A DNA stretch of 64,000 nt, taken from contig NC_073692.1 in assembly GCF_029784155.1 (NCBI RefSeq), positions 20,899,359 through 20,963,358 on the forward strand, written 5' to 3'. Every line of letters begins with the position of its first letter. Within the stretch, counting starts at the first letter, position 1. A model generated the notes under the pieces. The model was not told the DNA's origin. It searched no databases and saw only the letters and a program-made list of their open reading frames with translations. A program made the position numbers and the translations under genes. Source of the DNA: Uranotaenia lowii. Taxonomy: Eukaryota > Arthropoda > Insecta > Diptera > Culicidae. Positions 59,611 through 64,000 of this stretch are shown piece after piece.

Positions 59611-59970
59611 TTGACTAAGGTTGCCAGATTTTTTTCAGGATGAATCCTGGCCATTTTATCTAAAAACCTGGCAAAATCCAGGCATTTGTTTCGAAATTTT
59701 CGAAAGTCCGAGCAATATCCAAGCAAATTTGTTCAGAACTCAGGAATTAAAACTCATCAGTTTACAATATCGTATTTTAGGCAAAAAATCGTTCAGATTA
59801 TGTTTTTGAAAATTGCTCAAAATTTTCGATTTTGACGCATAAATAAAAAAAATGTGCAACACAATTGGTTTTTTTTTGTTTGATTTGTTTGTTTGACTTT
59901 TCTTTTTTCTTTTTTTCTGAACATCAATGAAAAATAGATTTGAACCAAACATATTATAATCAACATTGGT
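59611..59970 (+). mobile_element. GCCAGAT-ended MITE, diverged copy
   Basis: Starts GGTTGCCAGATTTTTTTCAG after TAA. The interior parallels 62008-62448: CCTGGCAAAATCC.GGCATT, TTTTGACGCATAAATAAAAA, TGCAACACAATTGGTTTTTT. The right end is degraded (ATTGGTAAC near 59965), so the boundary is approximate. Confidence 0.65.
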
Positions 59971-62004
59971 AACTCTCAGCATGCTTCATAAACTTCAGCA
60001 AGGACATGTATATCAGCACCACCTCCTGGAGAAAGTTCTTACTAGAAGGAAATTTCAAGCATTGAGGTACTGAGGAAACTCTGAAAATTCTTTCCATCAA
60101 CCGTGGGTTCGTGTCTTAACTACAAAAGTTCGTGTTTGAACTTGCATTTCTATGACCACGCAGAAAAATTTGTTTATGTTTTATTTTCAACATAGGAATT
60201 TTAGCCTACTCCAATTTTTCTTCGCGGAGCAAATTATGTTGCTATGGTTCTCAATTTGTGTTGTTTTCTGCCGAATGGAAAAAAGGTCCCGACTGACGGA
60301 GTATGCTAATAAATCTACAATTTGAGATTCTAATGTCATTTGAATTGAAACAATCATTGCTGGAAATTTCACTTTTTGGACAATACTGAAGATTTCATAA
60401 AAGAAATCTTAAAAGGGCAACAATTTACTAAGTAAATTGATCTTAAAATCTTCTCTACAATATGATTTGAGATTTTTTGATGACCACATCATCATTATTG
60501 TTATTATTATTATTATGATTATCTGGAGCTCGTTTGGTAAATGGAAATCAGAATTTCCCTTAAATGAATAATTTGGTAAAGAAAAAAATCTTCTGTAGAA
60601 TTAGCTCTTTTTAATACTTTTCATTCAGGCACATCTGATTTTTTGAAAACTCCAAAACATGTTGAACCGATAAATCAAAATCATATTTTGAGTATAAAAT
60701 TTATTAACGAAGTCAGCTTACTTATCATGAAAGATATTATGAAAAAATTAGTAGATATACTTGTGATGTATTTAGTATATCTGTCATATCGGGACACAAA
60801 GTTTTGGTGATAATGAGCTTAACAGTTTTCGCCAGAAGCTTTCGAAATTTAGTCTCAGGCAACTTCGGTCTTCTCGATAGCATTTATTCATGTTCGTAAG
60901 AACTTTCCTCACTTAGAGGCGCGTTTCATGTGTCCTTCAAGTTTCTGGGGAGTGAGGAATATCCCTACTATTATTATATTTGTTTGAACAGTAATTGTAT
61001 GAACAAACCCCCCAATTTTAGCTCCGTCAAACTTAATGATCTGAGCTGTTTCAAATAAAGAATTTACAAAAAAACTTATAATGAACGATCCCAGATGTGC
61101 CTGTGCTTGTTTTATATTATCATAGATTTTTTTGAACTTCACAGATTACGCCGACTTCATTTTAAAAAAAAAATCTAGATATTTTTTCTGAGCATCATGC
61201 AATTAAATTTGATGCAGATAACTTTTCAAGTTTCTTTCTCGTTATTGAAAGTTGAATTTTCTTTATTCTATATCATTCTATATCGTTTGCATTTTCTGGA
61301 AGAAGCTTATAAAATCTCGCCATATGTCCAATATACCATGATAAGTGTTTCTTTAAACTCTATAAATATTAATGAACCATATCTGCAAGTTCTGTTATTC
61401 AGGAGAATATTTTAACACGACAAATTTCAACAAAGCATACTGCACCACAAACACCTATCTTTGAAAAATTGAAAAATTAAATTTTTATTAAATAAATCAT
61501 TTTTGATATTAATATCATTTTTTTCATTTTCAGCTCATATAAAGTACATCATTTGAAAGCTATGATAAAAATGAGTCATTCATTTTATCAGAATTCAAAA
61601 ACTTTGAAGTCAGATTAAAAAGAAGTCCCATACGGTTCCAAACTGTTTTATTTTTCAAGATCTAGTTTTGGGTCTCAAAAATTTAATGACAGAGTTTCCA
61701 ACATGCAAACGGGATTTTTCCCCGTAGTTTTACAATCATTTGAAACATTCAGCTCTTGAGTTTCATTAAATATTTTGAAAATATGTATTATATAATTTTC
61801 AATTCGTCCACGGATTTTACTAGGAATAGGAAGGCGGATTTAAAATTGCACCAATCATACCACTTCAGATGAAAGCATCAAAAATAAGTTAAATAATTAT
61901 TTTGTATTCAAATTTTTCAACATTTACAAAAGGGTCGAGAGCACCAAATTAAACTTTTGTAAGGAGCTTACAATAAAACAGAAGAAATATACTTAAAATT
62001 AAAT
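59971..62004. other. AT-rich non-coding DNA
   Basis: A short imperfect (ATT)n microsatellite lies near 60493-60520. No gene, RNA or element recognised. Confidence 0.5.
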
Positions 62005-62007
62005 TTA

Positions 62008-62448
62008 GGCTGCCAGATTTTTTTCAGCAGGTATCCGGGCCGGACAAATCCCGACCATTTCATATGAAAACCTGGCAAAATCCGGGCATTCTATTTAAGT
62101 TTCGACGTCCAAAAATTCGGGCAATATTCGGTCAAATTTTGTCAAAACTTAGAAACTACTAAACAAAAATCAAGAAAAAAAAATTTTTTTTTCAATTAAT
62201 TTTAACGACAGATTTTAAATTGTAAAGGCTTTCAAAAACCCATTCATGATTATTTTAATAAATCTTGTTTAAAAAATTTCATTTTGGAGGCATAATAAAA
62301 ACAAATTTACAACACAGTTTGCTTTTTTTTTAGATTTGCTAAATGAAGTGAATAAATTCGGGCAAAATCCGGGCTTTTTTCAATGAAATCCGGGCAACCG
62401 AATTAAATATTCGGGCAAACTCGGATAAATCAGGGCAATCTGGCAACC
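62008..62448 (+). mobile_element. GCCAGAT-ended MITE, 441 bp, TTA-flanked
   Basis: Left end GGCTGCCAGATT and right end AATCTGGCAACC (one mismatch when reversed). TTA flanks both sides (62005-62007, 62449-62451). A 3-bp TTA/TWA duplication with GG-starting ends fits the PIF/Harbinger superfamily, as inference. The interior is rich in TCCGGGCA repeats near both ends. No coding frame. Confidence 0.8.
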
Positions 62449-62451
62449 TTA

Positions 62452-64000
62452 AACTAGATGTACTAAACAACTAAAACTTTGTCCCTGGAGTTCGGCACCA
62501 GTATGAAAATTTCTTCGAATAAAAGCATGAGTTTTAATACGGTGATTACTAGGGAATTAAAAAAAAAGAACGCTTACATGAACACATTTTATGTTGCTCT
62601 CTTGTTGAGCGGGTTTCTCAAATAATAAGCCAATGTCTCAATTCACTTCACTTGAGTGATATGCAATGAATGCTCTTTAAAACTTCACAACAAAAATTTG
62701 AAACTTCATGACGCATAAAGCTCATTCAGCTGTAGAATTTTATGATGCAAAGCTTAACAGGAGGAAAAACAATCTACTTTAAATCAATGTCATGTGAACT
62801 TCTTATAATTAATTGAAATTTGCGTTTGAAGGCTTGATCCAAAGATTAAAGGTTACTGCTTTGTTGATCGTTAAAAATCTATGCCATGTTTTTTTTGTTC
62901 AATTGATCTTAAAAAACATCTTTACCATCTATGATCAACAAACTTAATTTGACAGAAACAATGCAAAAATATTACGAAAATCCGAAAACTCCGACTTTCC
63001 ATTTTCCGGTGCTTACTAAAAAATCGTCCAACTTACTTTGGTTTCAAGCTCTAGAAAATAGATCGTTTAATTTTTACTTGATATGTAGTAGGTGAAAAAA
63101 AAAATTATCAAAGTTTGTTTTCACTCTTACAAACTATTCTCAAATAACAACTTTCTGTCTACTCTGAAAGTTATGAATGTTTGATCATATATTGGTCCGG
63201 TTGAAAAACTAATAAGCTTTAAGAAGCTATTAGCATCCACAACACTTGTTCTAACACAAAAACATGTCGTCCTGTGGTACGAGAATTGATTGCCCTCAGG
63301 GGATCAAAACAAACCAAGAAAAAAAAAATAGGAAAAAGAGTTGACATTCTGGGTCCACTGAATTTGGCACCACAATGAGCCTGAACCGGGTGGTGTTTTT
63401 CATTCTTTTTTTTTTTGCTGGTCCACCCGAATAAATGGGCAGTCATCGATAAAATGAGAAAAGTTTAATTACACATAATCAACAACAGCCACCAACCTGC
63501 GACAGTTCCTCGAGGGACCACCAAAGCATTAGATCCATCCGGATTCGTCCAACTAAACCACCGGAAAAATACGCAGGGCTCGATGGGAAAAGTTTTGGTT
63601 ATTTTTCATCGAAAAACCGGGCTCTTTCTGACTGAACTGGCGGACCGGATGCGGAAGCCGGAATTGCCCGGAATAGTCGCACGAAACGGAAATTGTAGCG
63701 CCGAACATCAGCAGAAAAACTGAACGGGCAAAAATGTTTCATCAGCAAAAGGGGGCGCGAAATGGTTAGAATTTTTTTTTGATGGCAGGGTCATCATCGA
63801 CATCAAAACATCTGACGATGGATGCGGATGGAATGCAATGAACTTCAAATTAAAGTTCAGAATCAGTAGCATTATTTACAATATAATAGAAATTCATATT
63901 TTTATATGCTTGAAAATCTTTCTTTGAAACCAAAATATGAACTTAAGTTTCGATCCATCATAAGAATAATGATCAAAATTTATGATAATTTTTCATCACT
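62452..64000. other. Non-coding DNA; 63480-63740 less AT-rich
   Basis: The moderate-GC patch (for example CGGACCGGATGCGGAAGCCG) has no open frame with a recognisable domain. The rest is AT-rich. No gene is supported. Confidence 0.5.

Overview
This window looks like repeat-rich, gene-poor nuclear DNA of a dipteran insect, most likely a mosquito. The signs are strong AT richness with long A and T runs, a complete Jockey-type (Juan-like) non-LTR retrotransposon, a Penelope fragment, many hAT-, Tc1/mariner- and Helitron-like non-autonomous elements, and no compact host gene. The species cannot be fixed from sequence alone.

Layout. 1-3.5 kb: AT-rich DNA with one plausible minus-strand host exon (2083-2459) coding for an Asn-rich segment. 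3.5-14.06 kb: a large satellite built on a 9-bp unit. It reads TTTTCTTGA on the plus strand from 3.55 to 7.26 kb and as the reverse complement from about 8.9 to 13.9 kb, so it forms two inverted arms around a 1.5-kb spacer. The left arm is interrupted by a 704-bp solo LTR. The right arm contains a recent 2.41-kb tandem duplication. 14-16.6 kb: unassigned DNA. 16.66-20.73 kb: a repeat here called T, split by a 3448-bp hAT-like element with a perfect 8-bp target duplication. 21-23.2 kb: a decayed ~135-bp tandem repeat carrying two opposed fragments of one non-LTR retrotransposon. 24.4-28.9 kb: the Jockey-like element on the minus strand, with a 12-bp target duplication, an intact ORF2 and an ORF1 broken by one stop. 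31.5-36.2 kb: minisatellite-like blocks linked to Helitron-type ends, with a nested Tc1/mariner MITE. 36.2-36.8 kb: a second, inverted copy of T. 38.4-39.2 kb: a degenerate hexamer array. 39.9-42.4 kb: a second hAT-like element carrying a nested MITE. 45.3-47.1 kb: a Helitron-like element with ~142-bp tandem repeats. 47.7-49.9 kb: a tRNA-like sequence, a hairpin MITE, a solo hAT-like end and an 866-bp TA-flanked element. 52.46-52.51 kb: a possible tiny terminal exon on the minus strand. 53.9-57.9 kb: two direct copies of one TIR element, the first carrying a Penelope-like GIY-YIG fragment. 59.6-62.5 kb: two copies of a small element with TIRs containing GCCAGAT.

The only long intact protein gene is the retrotransposon ORF2. 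The long Leu/Ile/Phe/Asp and Lys/Ile reading frames in the satellite are artefacts of a repeat unit whose length is a multiple of three. The window is best read as an intron or intergenic region filled with nested transposons. The two candidate host exons, at 2 kb and 52 kb, are both on the minus strand, so much of the window could be intronic, but this is inference. The most unusual feature is the inverted 9-bp satellite pair with its solo LTR and tandem duplication.
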